A DNA stretch of 64,000 bases from Methylobacterium mesophilicum SR1.6/6. Lineage in GTDB: Bacteria > Pseudomonadota > Alphaproteobacteria > Rhizobiales > Beijerinckiaceae. Location of the stretch: assembly GCF_000364445.2 (NCBI RefSeq), contig NZ_CP043538.1, positions 2,301,612-2,365,611 on the forward strand, written 5' to 3'. A model generated the notes under the pieces. The model was given only the letters and a program-made list of their open reading frames with translations, did not search any database and was not told the DNA's origin. Below, one piece after another: positions 52,922 through 61,781 of this stretch. Each line of letters begins with the position of its first letter. The stretch's first letter is position 1. The position numbers and the translations under genes were made by a program.

Positions 52922-53245
52922 CTAGGCCTGATCGGCTGCCGCCTCTGCGAGGCGCAAAATGCGCTGACGCGTCTCAGGGTCGCCGATACGTCGAAAGGCC
53001 TCGAGCAAGGCGATGCCTTCGTTCTCGCGTTCGGCGCTCTCTGACGCATCAGGCGCCGACGACCGAGCCGACGGGCGCGCGTTCGGCAAGTCGTAGAGCG
53101 CGGCCTCCGGGACTTGCAGCACCTTCGCGATGCGGCTCACGAGACGCCTTGCCGATGAGCGGGCCGGCGCGGTTTCGCTGCCCGGAAATTCGTCCTCCGG
53201 CCGAGCAGCGTCCAACTCGATCGGGGGCGGAGACTTCGACATCAT
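52922..53245 (-). CDS. Small protein with XRE-type tail but no HTH (107 aa)
   Basis: Starts with two adjacent ATGs (53245/53242) after GGGGGTTCC. A disordered acidic start is followed by a helix with LVSRIAKVLQVPEAALYDLP, which looks like the last two helices of an XRE domain. A Ser/Ala-rich linker and the shared tail (ALLEAFRRIGDPETRQRILR) follow. The recognition helices are missing, so it probably cannot bind DNA alone. The region upstream holds the palindrome GAGCGAACTTCGCTC (about 53283-53297). Confidence 0.6.
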   Translation of the reverse strand: MMSKSPPPIELDAARPEDEFPGSETAPARSSARRLVSRIAKVLQVPEAALYDLPNARPSARSSAPDASESAERENEGIALLEAFRRIGDPETRQRILRLAEAAADQA

Positions 53246-53606
53246 GGAACCCCCGTTCGGACGCGCGTGATCGCCTCCCGCGAGAGCGAACTTCGCTCGC
53301 GTCCTAATTGATCGCGCGCCACACGCCAGGGTTGCAATTACTTAGACCCACTCAACTCAAGTAGCATGGCCACGCGCGCGGCGCGCCTCCGAAATGCCGG
53401 GTCGTGCCGCGGACGCACAGAGCTGACCGCTCATGGCGCCTTTGAAAGGGTGATCGGCCTGCAACGACGCGGTCCGGCACGGACGATTATTCCGCCGTCG
53501 ACAACAATGAACTGTCGAGAAGGAGCATTCCACCGCTTGTCCGGCAAGGTCACTCTATGACGGCGGTTCGGGACGGATCACGGCCGGCGCGTCAGGGAGC
53601 ACGATC
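53246..53606. other. Intergenic region between divergent genes
   Basis: About 360 bases between the small minus-strand regulator and the plus-strand GST gene. Besides the palindrome near 53283-53297 I see no gene or RNA. Confidence 0.45.
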
Positions 53607-54224
53607 ATGAAACTCTATCACCATCCGCTGTCGGGCCACGCCCACCGGGCCCGGCTGTTCCTGTCGCTGCTTGGCGTGCCGCACGACGCGATCGAGGTCG
53701 ATCTAAAGGCCGGCGCTCATAAGCGTCCGGAATTCCTGGCGCTCAATCCGTTCGGCCAAGTTCCGGTGCTCGACGACGACGGCACTGTCGTCTCCGACTC
53801 GAACGCGATCCTCGTCTACGTCGCCCGCAAGCTCGGCAGAACCGATTGGCTGCCGGAGGATGCGGCCGACGCGGCGGCCGTGCAGCGCTGGCTCTCCGTC
53901 GCGGCCGGCGAACTGGCCTACGGTCCGGCTGCCGCGCGACTCGTTACGGTGTTCGACGCCGATTTCCGGCCCGCGGAGGTGATCGGCCGGGCGCATACGC
54001 TGCTGGGCCGCCTGGAGAGCCATCTCGCCGGCCGTCACTGGCTGGTGGCCGAGCGGCCCACCGTCGCGGACGTCGCGCTCTACAGCTATCTGGCGCGGGC
54101 GCCCGAGGGCAACGTCGACCTCTCGCCCTACCCCAACGTGAAGGCCTTCCTTCGTCGGATCGAAGGTCTGCCGGGCTTCGTGCCCTTCGCGCAGACGCCC
54201 GCCGGGCTCACGGCAGCCGCGTGA
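53607..54224 (+). CDS. Glutathione S-transferase
   Basis: A 205-residue GST: thioredoxin-like N-domain ([20 protein letters not shown] with the active-site Ser/His region; [20 protein letters not shown] with the cis-Pro and glutathione-binding Ser) and an all-helical C-domain ([20 protein letters not shown], the N-capping box). It conjugates or reduces electrophiles with glutathione. It is 58 bases upstream of the flavoprotein gene, so the two may form a detoxification pair. Confidence 0.9.
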   Translation: MKLYHHPLSGHAHRARLFLSLLGVPHDAIEVDLKAGAHKRPEFLALNPFGQVPVLDDDGTVVSDSNAILVYVARKLGRTDWLPEDAADAAAVQRWLSVAAGELAYGPAAARLVTVFDADFRPAEVIGRAHTLLGRLESHLAGRHWLVAERPTVADVALYSYLARAPEGNVDLSPYPNVKAFLRRIEGLPGFVPFAQTPAGLTAAA

Positions 54225-54282
54225 CCGAGCGAGTCCGGGTCTGCCGAACGGCCGGCCCGACCGAGCAGGATGGGAGAGCATC

Positions 54283-56346
54283 ATGAGCGAAGGTCTGACG
54301 CTGTCGAAGCTCCCGACGTGGCACCCGGGCGAGACGGCCATCCAGGAGCAGGTCGGCGTGTCCGCGCGGATGGCGGAGGTCGGCCGGCGCGTGGTTCGGG
54401 ATTACATGCCCGACCAGCATCGGGCATTCTATGAGCAGATCTCCTTCATCGTGGCCGGCAGCGTCGATCCTCAGGGCGATCCCTGGGCGACGCTGATCGC
54501 CGGCACGCCGGGCTTCATCCGCGCGCCGACCTCCAGGGAACTGGATATCGCAGTCCAGCCCGATCCGGGTGACCCGGCGCGCGCGGGGATGGCCGACGGC
54601 GATGCGCTCGGGCTTCTGGGCATCGAGCTGCACACGCGCCGCCGCAACCGCGTCAACGGCCTCATCCGCGCGTCGGACGGCGGCAACCTCCACGTCGCGG
54701 TCGATCAGAGCTTCGGCAACTGTCCGCAATACATCCAGCTGCGCGATTTCGCCTTCGTCCGCGAGCCGCATTTGCCCTGTGCGGGATCCGTCGAAGAGAG
54801 CGTCGGCCTCGACGGGGCGGCACGAGCCATGATCGAGGCCGCCGACACGTTCTTCGTCGCCTCCTACGCCGAGCGCGACGATCGGCGCCAAGTCGACGTC
54901 TCCCATCGGGGCGGAAAGACCGGCTTCGTGCGCGTCGCCGCCGACGGGACGCTCACGGTCCCGGATTTCGCCGGCAACCTCTTCTTCGCCACGCTGGGCA
55001 ACATCCTGTCGAACGGCCGAGCGGGTCTGGTCTTCGCCGATTTCGGCACAGGCGACCTGCTTCAAATGACGGGTGACGCGCAGGTCATCCTGTCCTCGCC
55101 TGAGATCGCTGCCTTCCAGGGGGCCGAGCGACTCTGGACGTTCAAGCCGCGCCGGGTGGTGCGGCGGCGGGACGCGCTGCCGGTGCGCTGGACTTTCCGG
55201 GCGGATGGCTGGTCGCCCAACGCCCTGATGACCGGCGACTGGCAGCAGGCAGCCGAACGCGTGCGCGCCGCCGACCTTGCCACGCAATGGCGTCCGCTCC
55301 GGGTGACCAGGATCGTGGATGAGAGCCGATCCATTCGATCCCTCTACCTCCAGCCGGCGGATGGTTCCGGTCTTATCCCGCACCGCGCCGGGCAGCATCT
55401 GCCGATCCGCGTCACGCTGCCGGGGTCCGATGCGCCGGTCATCCGGACCTACACCCTGTCGGTCGCGCCGTCCGACGCCGTGTACCGGATCAGCATCAGG
55501 CGCGACGGCGTGGTGTCCGGTCATCTGCACGACGGGGTCCGGGTCGGCGACGTGATCGAAGCGCGGGCGCCGGCCGGTGCCTTCACCATCGACGCGCGAA
55601 CGGCGCGTCCGGCCGTCCTGCTCGCCGGAGGAGTCGGCATCACACCGCTGCTCGCGATGCTGCGCCACATCGTCTACGAGGGCCTCCGGACCCGGCGCGT
55701 CAGGCCGACAATCCTGATCCAGGCCGCCCGCACCGGGAAGGACATGGCCTTCCGAGATGAATTGGCTGAACGTGCGGCGGCCGCCGGCGGCGCCGTCCGG
55801 ATCGTGCGCGTGCTGAGTCGACCGGGCGATGCCGTAGAGGGCGTCGACTACGACACCGCCGGACACGTCGACATGGCGCTGCTCGCGCGCATCTTGCCCT
55901 TCGGCGATTACGACTTCTATCTCTGCGGGCCGCCGACCTTCTCGCAGGCGCTCTACGAGGGCCTGCGCGGGCTCAACATCGCGGAGGACCGGATTCACGC
56001 GGAGGCGTTCGGCCCCGCCTCCCTCGTGCGCCGGGTGGAAGCTGCCAAGACGGCACCGAAGCGACCTCCCGCGTCGGAGGAGCCGATTCCGGTCGCGTTT
56101 CTGAAGTCATCGAAGGAGGCGCGCTGGACACCGGACGCCGGAACGCTGCTGGAACTCGCCGAGGCCCGCGGCCTCAGCCCGGAATTCAGCTGCCGGACCG
56201 GCAGCTGCGGGACGTGCAGGACGAAGCTTTCGGCCGGGGCGGTTGCCTACGTGCGAGAGCCCACGGCGCCGGTCGGACCGGACGACGTGCTGATCTGCAG
56301 CGCCGTTCCGGCCAAGGGCTCCGGACCTGTCCATCTCGACCTCTGA
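54283..56346 (+). CDS. Three-domain flavoprotein: PNPOx-like, FNR-type reductase, 2Fe-2S ferredoxin
   Basis: A 687-residue fusion. Residues about 40-240 are a PNPOx-like split-barrel flavin domain (YEQISFIVAGSVDPQGDPWA, GNLFFATLGNILSNGRAGLV). Residues about 340-570 are a ferredoxin-reductase domain with the FAD motif IRTYTLSV, the NAD-binding LLAGGVGITPLLAMLRH, and YDFYLCGPP. The C-terminus is a plant-type ferredoxin with FSCRTGSCGTCRTKL (C-x4-C-x2-C) and a last Cys in LICSAVP. All redox motifs are intact. The combination suggests an NAD(P)H-driven oxidoreductase; the substrate is unknown. A GST gene precedes it and a LysR gene follows. Confidence 0.88.
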   Translation: MSEGLTLSKLPTWHPGETAIQEQVGVSARMAEVGRRVVRDYMPDQHRAFYEQISFIVAGSVDPQGDPWATLIAGTPGFIRAPTSRELDIAVQPDPGDPARAGMADGDALGLLGIELHTRRRNRVNGLIRASDGGNLHVAVDQSFGNCPQYIQLRDFAFVREPHLPCAGSVEESVGLDGAARAMIEAADTFFVASYAERDDRRQVDVSHRGGKTGFVRVAADGTLTVPDFAGNLFFATLGNILSNGRAGLVFADFGTGDLLQMTGDAQVILSSPEIAAFQGAERLWTFKPRRVVRRRDALPVRWTFRADGWSPNALMTGDWQQAAERVRAADLATQWRPLRVTRIVDESRSIRSLYLQPADGSGLIPHRAGQHLPIRVTLPGSDAPVIRTYTLSVAPSDAVYRISIRRDGVVSGHLHDGVRVGDVIEARAPAGAFTIDARTARPAVLLAGGVGITPLLAMLRHIVYEGLRTRRVRPTILIQAARTGKDMAFRDELAERAAAAGGAVRIVRVLSRPGDAVEGVDYDTAGHVDMALLARILPFGDYDFYLCGPPTFSQALYEGLRGLNIAEDRIHAEAFGPASLVRRVEAAKTAPKRPPASEEPIPVAFLKSSKEARWTPDAGTLLELAEARGLSPEFSCRTGSCGTCRTKLSAGAVAYVREPTAPVGPDDVLICSAVPAKGSGPVHLDL

Positions 56347-56451
56347 CGTCCGGCATTCCGGGGAGCGAAGTGAGCTAGCCCTTTGACCCGCAGCCCGACA
56401 GAGACATGACGGCGTCATCTTCGAACAGCAGACGCCGACAGGAGCGCGATC

Positions 56452-57342
56452 ATGGACCGCTGGCAGGCCATGCGGATCTTCGCGAAGGTGGCCCAGACGG
56501 CGAGTTTCGCCGAGGCTGCGCGCCTGATGCACATGAGTCCGCCGGCCGTGACGCGCGCGGTGGCGGCGCTCGAGGACGCTATTGGCGCACGGCTGTTCGT
56601 TCGAACCACACGGTCCGTGAAGCTCACCGAGGCGGGCGGGCGCTATTACGAGGATTGCCGGCGTATCCTCACCGATATCGCCGAGGCCGAGGCCGCGGCC
56701 GCCGGTTCCTACACCACGCCGTCCGGAACGCTCTCCGTAACAGCGCCACTTCTGTTCGGCCGCATCCACGTGCTGCCGATCGTGATCGACTATCTGGACG
56801 CCTACCCGACCATGACGGCGCGGACGCTCTTCGTTGATCGTCAGGTCAACATCGTGGAGGAAGGCATCGATGTCGCCGTCCGCATCGGCCATCTCTCGGA
56901 TTCCGGCTTCACCGCCGTACGGGTCGGCGCCGTGCGGCGCGTCATCTGCGGCGCGCCCGCCTATCTCGATCGGCTCGGAACTCCCAAACGGCCGGCGGAC
57001 CTGAAGGATCACCGCATCGCGGTCTCGACCGGCGCCTTCGCGTCGTCGGAGTGGCGCTTCGCGGATGACGAGCGCGTCGCCATCCGCCCTGCCCTGCAGA
57101 GCAACACCAACGAGGCCGGCATCGCGGCCGCGCGCGCCGGCTGGGGCCTCACACGGGTCCTGCATTACCAGATCGGGTCCGATCTGCTCGACGACCGCCT
57201 CCGCATCGTGCTCGCCGACTTCGAGGAGCCGCCGCTGCCCATTCACGTGGTGTATCCGGAGGGACGGCGGGCACCCGCGAAGGTCAGGACCTTCGTCGAC
57301 CTCGCCGTTGCGCGGCTTCGTGCGAGCTCTCTGCTCAACTGA
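56452..57342 (+). CDS. LysR-family transcriptional regulator
   Basis: A 296-residue LTTR. The N-terminal HTH (MRIFAKVAQTASFAEAARLM, then HMSPPAVTRAVAALEDAIGA and LFVRTTRSVKLTEAG) is followed by an effector domain (VNIVEEGIDVAVRIGHLSDS, RRVICGAPAYLDRLGTPKRP). It lies 106 bases downstream of the flavoprotein gene on the same strand. It may control the GST-flavoprotein unit, but LysR genes usually regulate a divergent target, so this is uncertain. Confidence 0.88.
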   Translation: MDRWQAMRIFAKVAQTASFAEAARLMHMSPPAVTRAVAALEDAIGARLFVRTTRSVKLTEAGGRYYEDCRRILTDIAEAEAAAAGSYTTPSGTLSVTAPLLFGRIHVLPIVIDYLDAYPTMTARTLFVDRQVNIVEEGIDVAVRIGHLSDSGFTAVRVGAVRRVICGAPAYLDRLGTPKRPADLKDHRIAVSTGAFASSEWRFADDERVAIRPALQSNTNEAGIAAARAGWGLTRVLHYQIGSDLLDDRLRIVLADFEEPPLPIHVVYPEGRRAPAKVRTFVDLAVARLRASSLLN

Positions 57343-57432
57343 CCGGAGAAGCAGGAAGCGCGGCATCGCTTCGGCCTCGGACTGCGATAAGAGTGGCGGA
57401 ATCCCGCCTCACCGCCGTTGGACTGACCGACC

Positions 57433-57978
57433 ATGCCGGCCCGCCCCCTCGTTCTCTATCCCGATCCCGGTCTGTCTCGCCCCGCCGATCCCGTTGAGAC
57501 GTTCGGGGCAGGCCTGAAGGCGCTCGTCGAGGATGTGTCGGACACGCTCCGTGCCGCGAGCGCCATCGGTCTTACGGCCCCGCATATCGGCGTTCCGGCC
57601 CGTGTCGTGGTGATCCGGATGTCCCCTGAGGAGCGCCCGCACTGTTACGTCAACCCGATGCTCCTCTGGACGTCCGCCGGTACGGCCACGCACGAAGAGG
57701 GCAGCGTCAGCATGCCGGGCATGCGTGAACGGATCACGCGCCCCGCCGCCGTGAGGTTCGGCTACAGCGACCTCGACGGATCCGTCCACGAGGCTGAGGC
57801 GGACGGATTTCTGGCTGCGGTCGTCCAGCACGAGATCGATCAGCTCGACGGCATCTTCTGGATCGACCGCCTGTCCCGCCTGAAGCGCGAGCGACTGCTG
57901 AAGCGGTTCAGCAAGGTGCGACCGAGTATGGAACGGTCATTCGAAGCCGGAGGAGAACGGCTCAAAACCGGATCATGA
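57433..57978 (+). CDS. Peptide-deformylase-like protein without the canonical metal site
   Basis: A 181-residue protein with the PDF fold: motif 1 reads AIGLTAPHIG instead of GIGLAAPQVG; motif 2 reads EGSVSMPG, where the metal-binding Cys of EGCLS is Ser; motif 3 reads QHEIDQLDG, where the second His of HEIDH is Gln. Two of the three metal ligands are therefore changed, and normal deformylase activity is unlikely. The first His and Glu remain. The length and start (PLVLYPDPGLSRPADPVETF) are normal. It overlaps the convergent GntR gene by six bases. Confidence 0.85.
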   Translation: MPARPLVLYPDPGLSRPADPVETFGAGLKALVEDVSDTLRAASAIGLTAPHIGVPARVVVIRMSPEERPHCYVNPMLLWTSAGTATHEEGSVSMPGMRERITRPAAVRFGYSDLDGSVHEAEADGFLAAVVQHEIDQLDGIFWIDRLSRLKRERLLKRFSKVRPSMERSFEAGGERLKTGS

Positions 57979-58746
57979 GGTTTGGGTCACCATCGATGAC
58001 TGCTTCCGCGCGGGCGCAGTCGAGGACGCCCCACGCGACGGGGGCGTCGATGACCGGGCGCGCCCGCACGCGTCGTCAGCGATGCGCGCAAGGTAATCGA
58101 CCTTGCTCGCCTGCATGTGTTCGACGCAGAGCTGCGCGAGCGCCCAGCGGTCGCGCCCGCCAAGAAGGTCGATCATGGTCCGATGATGATCGATGGAGAC
58201 GCGAAGACCCTCGGCATCCGCCAGGTTCTTGGCGCGCATCGCCAGGGTCAGGCCCATGTAGTCGATGAGCGTCCGCACGAGGTACGGGTTCCCGCACGCC
58301 TCGAACAGGGCGACGTGGAAGGCGTCGTTCGCCTCGTGAATGCCGCGCAGGTCGCGCTTCTCCACCGTGTCGCGGTAGGCGTGCTGGAGCGCTTCCAGCT
58401 GGGCGATCAGCGCGGGCTCGGCCGGCAGCGCGATCATCAGCATCGCCTGCCGCGTCAGCATCTCCCGGACCTCGTAGATCTGCCGCACCTCCGCGGCGGA
58501 GTAGGAACGGACCGTCGCGCCGATGTTCCGCTCCCGCCGTACGACGCCCCGACGCTCCATCTCGACCAGAGCCTGTCGGATGAAGTGGCGAGACGTCCCG
58601 AAGCGGGCCATCAGGGCGTCCTCGGTCAGGCGGGCGCCGGGGGCCAGCCGCCCGAAGATGATGTCCTCCTCCAGACGCGCCAGGATGACGCCGATGCCCT
58701 CGCGCCGGAGAAGCGGTACGGGATCTCCTGTCCCATCGCCGGTCAT
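57973..58746 (-). CDS. GntR-family regulator with FCD domain
   Basis: A 257-residue protein. The winged HTH (LEEDIIFGRLAPGARLTEDA, FGTSRHFIRQALVEMERRGV) is followed by an FCD ligand domain (LRGIHEANDAFHVALFEACG with the metal-binding Asp/His, and SIDHHRTMIDLLGGRD). It probably controls the sugar operon whose last gene it is: its ATG overlaps the dehydrogenase stop (ATGA). The C-terminus has a Ser/Arg-rich extension of about 30 residues. Confidence 0.88.
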   Translation of the reverse strand: MTGDGTGDPVPLLRREGIGVILARLEEDIIFGRLAPGARLTEDALMARFGTSRHFIRQALVEMERRGVVRRERNIGATVRSYSAAEVRQIYEVREMLTRQAMLMIALPAEPALIAQLEALQHAYRDTVEKRDLRGIHEANDAFHVALFEACGNPYLVRTLIDYMGLTLAMRAKNLADAEGLRVSIDHHRTMIDLLGGRDRWALAQLCVEHMQASKVDYLARIADDACGRARSSTPPSRGASSTAPARKQSSMVTQTS

Positions 58747-59750
58747 CGCGCCTCCGCCCGGCCCGCGAGCCGGTAGCAATCCTCCACGAGCCGCAGCGTC
58801 TCGAGATTGTCGGCCGGTGCCGTCTCGAACGGCGCGCCGTCGTCCAGGCGATCGATGAAGTGGGCGATCGCGGCCGCATAGGAGTCGGTGTAGGCGGCGG
58901 CGAGGTCGAAGGTCCGCGTCCGCGGTTCCCGCCCCGTCATCGACAGTTCGGCTCCCTGAAGGCGGATCGCGCCGTCCCGGCCCAGGATCTCGAGGCGATC
59001 GAGGGACGCGGGCGGAGCGCCATGAGCCGCGAAGGTCGCGAACACCTGCACGGCGACCCCATCGGGGCCGGCAAGCTGGATCAGCGCCGTGTCCTCGCCG
59101 GCGAGGTCCGAACAAGTGCGGCTGGTCGCGCAGGCGACGACCCGCAGCGGCCCGAGCAGAAGGCGCAGCGTGTCGAGGTGGTGGATCAGGACCTCGGCGA
59201 CGAGCATCCGGGCTTCGTCGCGCATGAACGGCTGACGCTCCAGGGCGGGAAACAGGCCCGCCTCATCCGGAAGGGTACCGCTCGTCACGAGTTCCAGCCG
59301 CGCCGCGAAGGGCTGCCCGATGCAGCCCGCGCGCAGCCACGCCGCGGCCTCCCGGTAGTAGGCGCGGAACCGCCAGTTCTCGTGCACCATCAGGCGCGCC
59401 CGGCCCTCCACCGCGGCGACCAGCGCCCGCGCCTCCGCGAGGGTCGGGGCCAGGGGCTTCTGGCACAGGATCGGCAGACCGCGCTCGGCCGCCAATCGGA
59501 CGAGCTCGGCATGCACCGCCCGGGGCGCCGCGACATCGATCGCGTCGAGCCCGCCCGCGTCGAGCATCGCGCCCGCGTCCGCGTAGGTGTTCGGGATGTC
59601 GAACGCCTGGGCTCGATCCATGCGCCGCTCGGCCGACGGGTCGGCGATCGCGACGACCACGGCGCGCCCCCTCAGGGTAGCCCAGCCCGCCAGATGATGC
59701 TGCGCGACCCATCCGGCCCCGATCAGGCCGATCCGCCGGACGGCGCTCAC
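58743..59750 (-). CDS. Gfo/Idh/MocA-family NAD(P)-dependent dehydrogenase
   Basis: A 335-residue enzyme that oxidises a sugar or inositol-type substrate. The N-terminal Rossmann motif is IGLIGAGWVAQHHLAGW, and the conserved catalytic Lys is in LCQKPLAPTLAEARALVAAV. The C-terminal domain carries LIHHLDTLRLLLGP. The GTG at 59750 overlaps the stop of the ATPase gene. Its position in a carbohydrate ABC operon suggests it handles the imported compound. Confidence 0.87.
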   Translation of the reverse strand: MSAVRRIGLIGAGWVAQHHLAGWATLRGRAVVVAIADPSAERRMDRAQAFDIPNTYADAGAMLDAGGLDAIDVAAPRAVHAELVRLAAERGLPILCQKPLAPTLAEARALVAAVEGRARLMVHENWRFRAYYREAAAWLRAGCIGQPFAARLELVTSGTLPDEAGLFPALERQPFMRDEARMLVAEVLIHHLDTLRLLLGPLRVVACATSRTCSDLAGEDTALIQLAGPDGVAVQVFATFAAHGAPPASLDRLEILGRDGAIRLQGAELSMTGREPRTRTFDLAAAYTDSYAAAIAHFIDRLDDGAPFETAPADNLETLRLVEDCYRLAGRAEAR

Positions 59751-60910
59751 GGCATCGCTCCGGCAGACGCCGGCCCGCCCGCCGGCACGGTGCCGGCGGG
59801 CATGACCTGCGCGGGAATGGCCGCGGTGGTCCGCGCGTCGAACAGGAAGGCGGCGTCGGGCCGGAAGAACAGGTCGACGACCGCGCCCACGTCGGCCCGC
59901 GTGTCCCGCGGCAGGCGCGCCGTGCATTCGGCTCCGCCCTCCGTCTCCACGGCGAGGAGCGTCTCCGCGCCGAGCGGTTCGACGGCGAAGACCCGTCCGC
60001 GGATGCGGCCCGCCTCCGCGCTTCCGGTGGCGGCGGCCACGAGGTGCAGGTCCTCCGCCCGGACGCCGAGGACGACCTCCTGGCCGGCGAGCGGAGCCAG
60101 CGCGGCCGGCGTCCAGCGCGTGAGCGCGGTGTCGATCGCGGGTGTGCGGATCCGGTCCCCGGCGGGCAGCGGCACGGTGAACAGGTTCATGGGCGGCGAA
60201 CCGAGGAAGCGGGCCACGAAGGTGTCGGCCGGGTTCCAGTAGACGTCGAGCGGCCTGCCGACCTGGGCGACGCGCCCGCCGTTCATGACGCAGATCCGCG
60301 TCCCCATGGTCATCGCTTCGACCTGGTCGTGGGTCACGTAGATCATCGTGGAGGCGAGCCGGTGATGCTGCTTGATCAGCTCGTTGCGCGTGTTGACGCG
60401 CAGCGCCGCGTCGAGGTTCGACAGAGGCTCGTCGAACAGGAACACCATCGGCTCGCGCACCATCGCGCGCCCCAGGGCGACGCGCTGGCGCTGCCCGCCC
60501 GACAGGGCCTGGGGCTTGCGGTCGAGGTAGGGCACGAGCCCCAGCATCGCCGCGGTCTCGCCGACCCGCCGCTTGATCTCGGCGGGTGCCGTGCTGCGGC
60601 GCTTCAGGCCGAAGGCGAGATTCTCGGCGACCGTCATGTGCGGGTAGAGGGCGTAGGACTGGAACACCATCGCGATGTCGCGGTCCTTGGCGGGCACGTC
60701 GTTCATCGTCCGCCCGTTGATCGAGAGCGTGCCGGACGAGATGGTCTCAAGGCCCGCGATCATGCGCAGGGTCGTGGACTTGCCGCAGCCGGACGGGCCG
60801 AGCAGCACCATGAACTCGCCGTCCCCGATCGTGACGTCGACGTTGTCGACCACGACAGGCCCGCCGGAGCCGTAGCGCTTGCAGATCTTCGAGAGCTGAA
60901 CGACGGCCAT
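59747..60910 (-). CDS. Sugar ABC transporter ATP-binding protein (UgpC/MalK type)
   Basis: A 387-residue ATPase. Walker A is GPSGCGKSTT (near residues 38-47), then the Q-loop in MVFQSYALYPHMTVAENLAF, signature LSGGQRQRVALGRA, Walker B VFLFDEPLSNLD and the His switch YVTHDQVEAMTMG. The C-terminal TOBE/MalK-type domain (VVLGVRAEDLHLVAAA) is typical of CUT1 sugar importers. It works with the two permeases encoded just upstream. Confidence 0.93.
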   Translation of the reverse strand: MAVVQLSKICKRYGSGGPVVVDNVDVTIGDGEFMVLLGPSGCGKSTTLRMIAGLETISSGTLSINGRTMNDVPAKDRDIAMVFQSYALYPHMTVAENLAFGLKRRSTAPAEIKRRVGETAAMLGLVPYLDRKPQALSGGQRQRVALGRAMVREPMVFLFDEPLSNLDAALRVNTRNELIKQHHRLASTMIYVTHDQVEAMTMGTRICVMNGGRVAQVGRPLDVYWNPADTFVARFLGSPPMNLFTVPLPAGDRIRTPAIDTALTRWTPAALAPLAGQEVVLGVRAEDLHLVAAATGSAEAGRIRGRVFAVEPLGAETLLAVETEGGAECTARLPRDTRADVGAVVDLFFRPDAAFLFDARTTAAIPAQVMPAGTVPAGGPASAGAMP

Positions 60911-60919
60911 GCCGGCCCC

Positions 60920-61780
60920 TTACTTGACGGCGCCCGCGGTCATGCCGCGGATCAGCTTCTCGGAGAAGAAGACGTAGGCGACGATCACCGGCACCACCGA
61001 GATCATGACCCCGGCCGCGATCATGCCGATGTCCTGGAAGTGGTCGCCCATGAAGGCCCGGATGCCGATCGGCAGGGTGCGCTTGTCCGGATCGGTGATC
61101 AGCACCACCGCGAACAGGAACTCGTTCCAGAGCTGGATGAAGTTCAGGATCAGGGTTGTGGCGATCGCCGGCATGCCGATCGGCAGGACGATGCGGCGGA
61201 AGATCTCGATGTCGCCGTAGCCGTCCATCTTGGCGGCGTCGAAGAGGTCCTGCGGGATCCGGGCGAAGAATCCCTCCAGCAGGTACACCGTCAGCGGCAG
61301 CTGGAGCGAGACGTAGACGAGGGTCAGCCCGAGGAGGCTGTTGTAGAGCCCGTAATCGACCAGGATCTGATAGAGCGAGATTAGGGTGATCTGCGGCGGG
61401 AAGATGATCGACGAGAACAGGATGCCGTAGAGAAGCCGGTTGCCGCGGAAGCGGTAGCGGGCCAGCGCGTGGGCGGCCGCGGCGCCGACCAGCGTCACCA
61501 CCGCGACCGCGGCGACCACGACCACGGTCGAGTTCCAGAAATACGTGGCGAAGTCGGAATCGACCCAGGCGATCCGGAACTGCTCCCAGTGAAACGGGCG
61601 GGGCCAGGCGTAATGGTCGGCCGAGATCTCGCCCGTGGTTCGGACCGACATGGTGGCCAGCCACAGGAACGGCCCCAGCGTGTAGGCGGTGTAGGCGGCG
61701 ATGGCGACCGCGAGGGCGGTCCGGCTCGCCAGGAAGCCGCCGCGCCCGGCGGCCCTGGGCAGCGTCGCGTCGGCGCTCAC
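60920..61780 (-). CDS. Sugar ABC transporter permease, UgpE/MalG type
   Basis: A 286-residue membrane protein with six predicted helices and the EAA-type loop DAAKMDGYGDIEIFRRIVLP that docks on the ATPase. It has the LWLATMSVRTTGEI start and a C-terminal FFSEKLIRGMTAGAVK, characteristic of the MalG/UgpE half of CUT1 importers. The GTG start is one base after the previous stop. The ATPase gene follows after nine bases. Confidence 0.92.
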   Translation of the reverse strand: MSADATLPRAAGRGGFLASRTALAVAIAAYTAYTLGPFLWLATMSVRTTGEISADHYAWPRPFHWEQFRIAWVDSDFATYFWNSTVVVVAAVAVVTLVGAAAAHALARYRFRGNRLLYGILFSSIIFPPQITLISLYQILVDYGLYNSLLGLTLVYVSLQLPLTVYLLEGFFARIPQDLFDAAKMDGYGDIEIFRRIVLPIGMPAIATTLILNFIQLWNEFLFAVVLITDPDKRTLPIGIRAFMGDHFQDIGMIAAGVMISVVPVIVAYVFFSEKLIRGMTAGAVK

Positions 61781-61781
61781 G

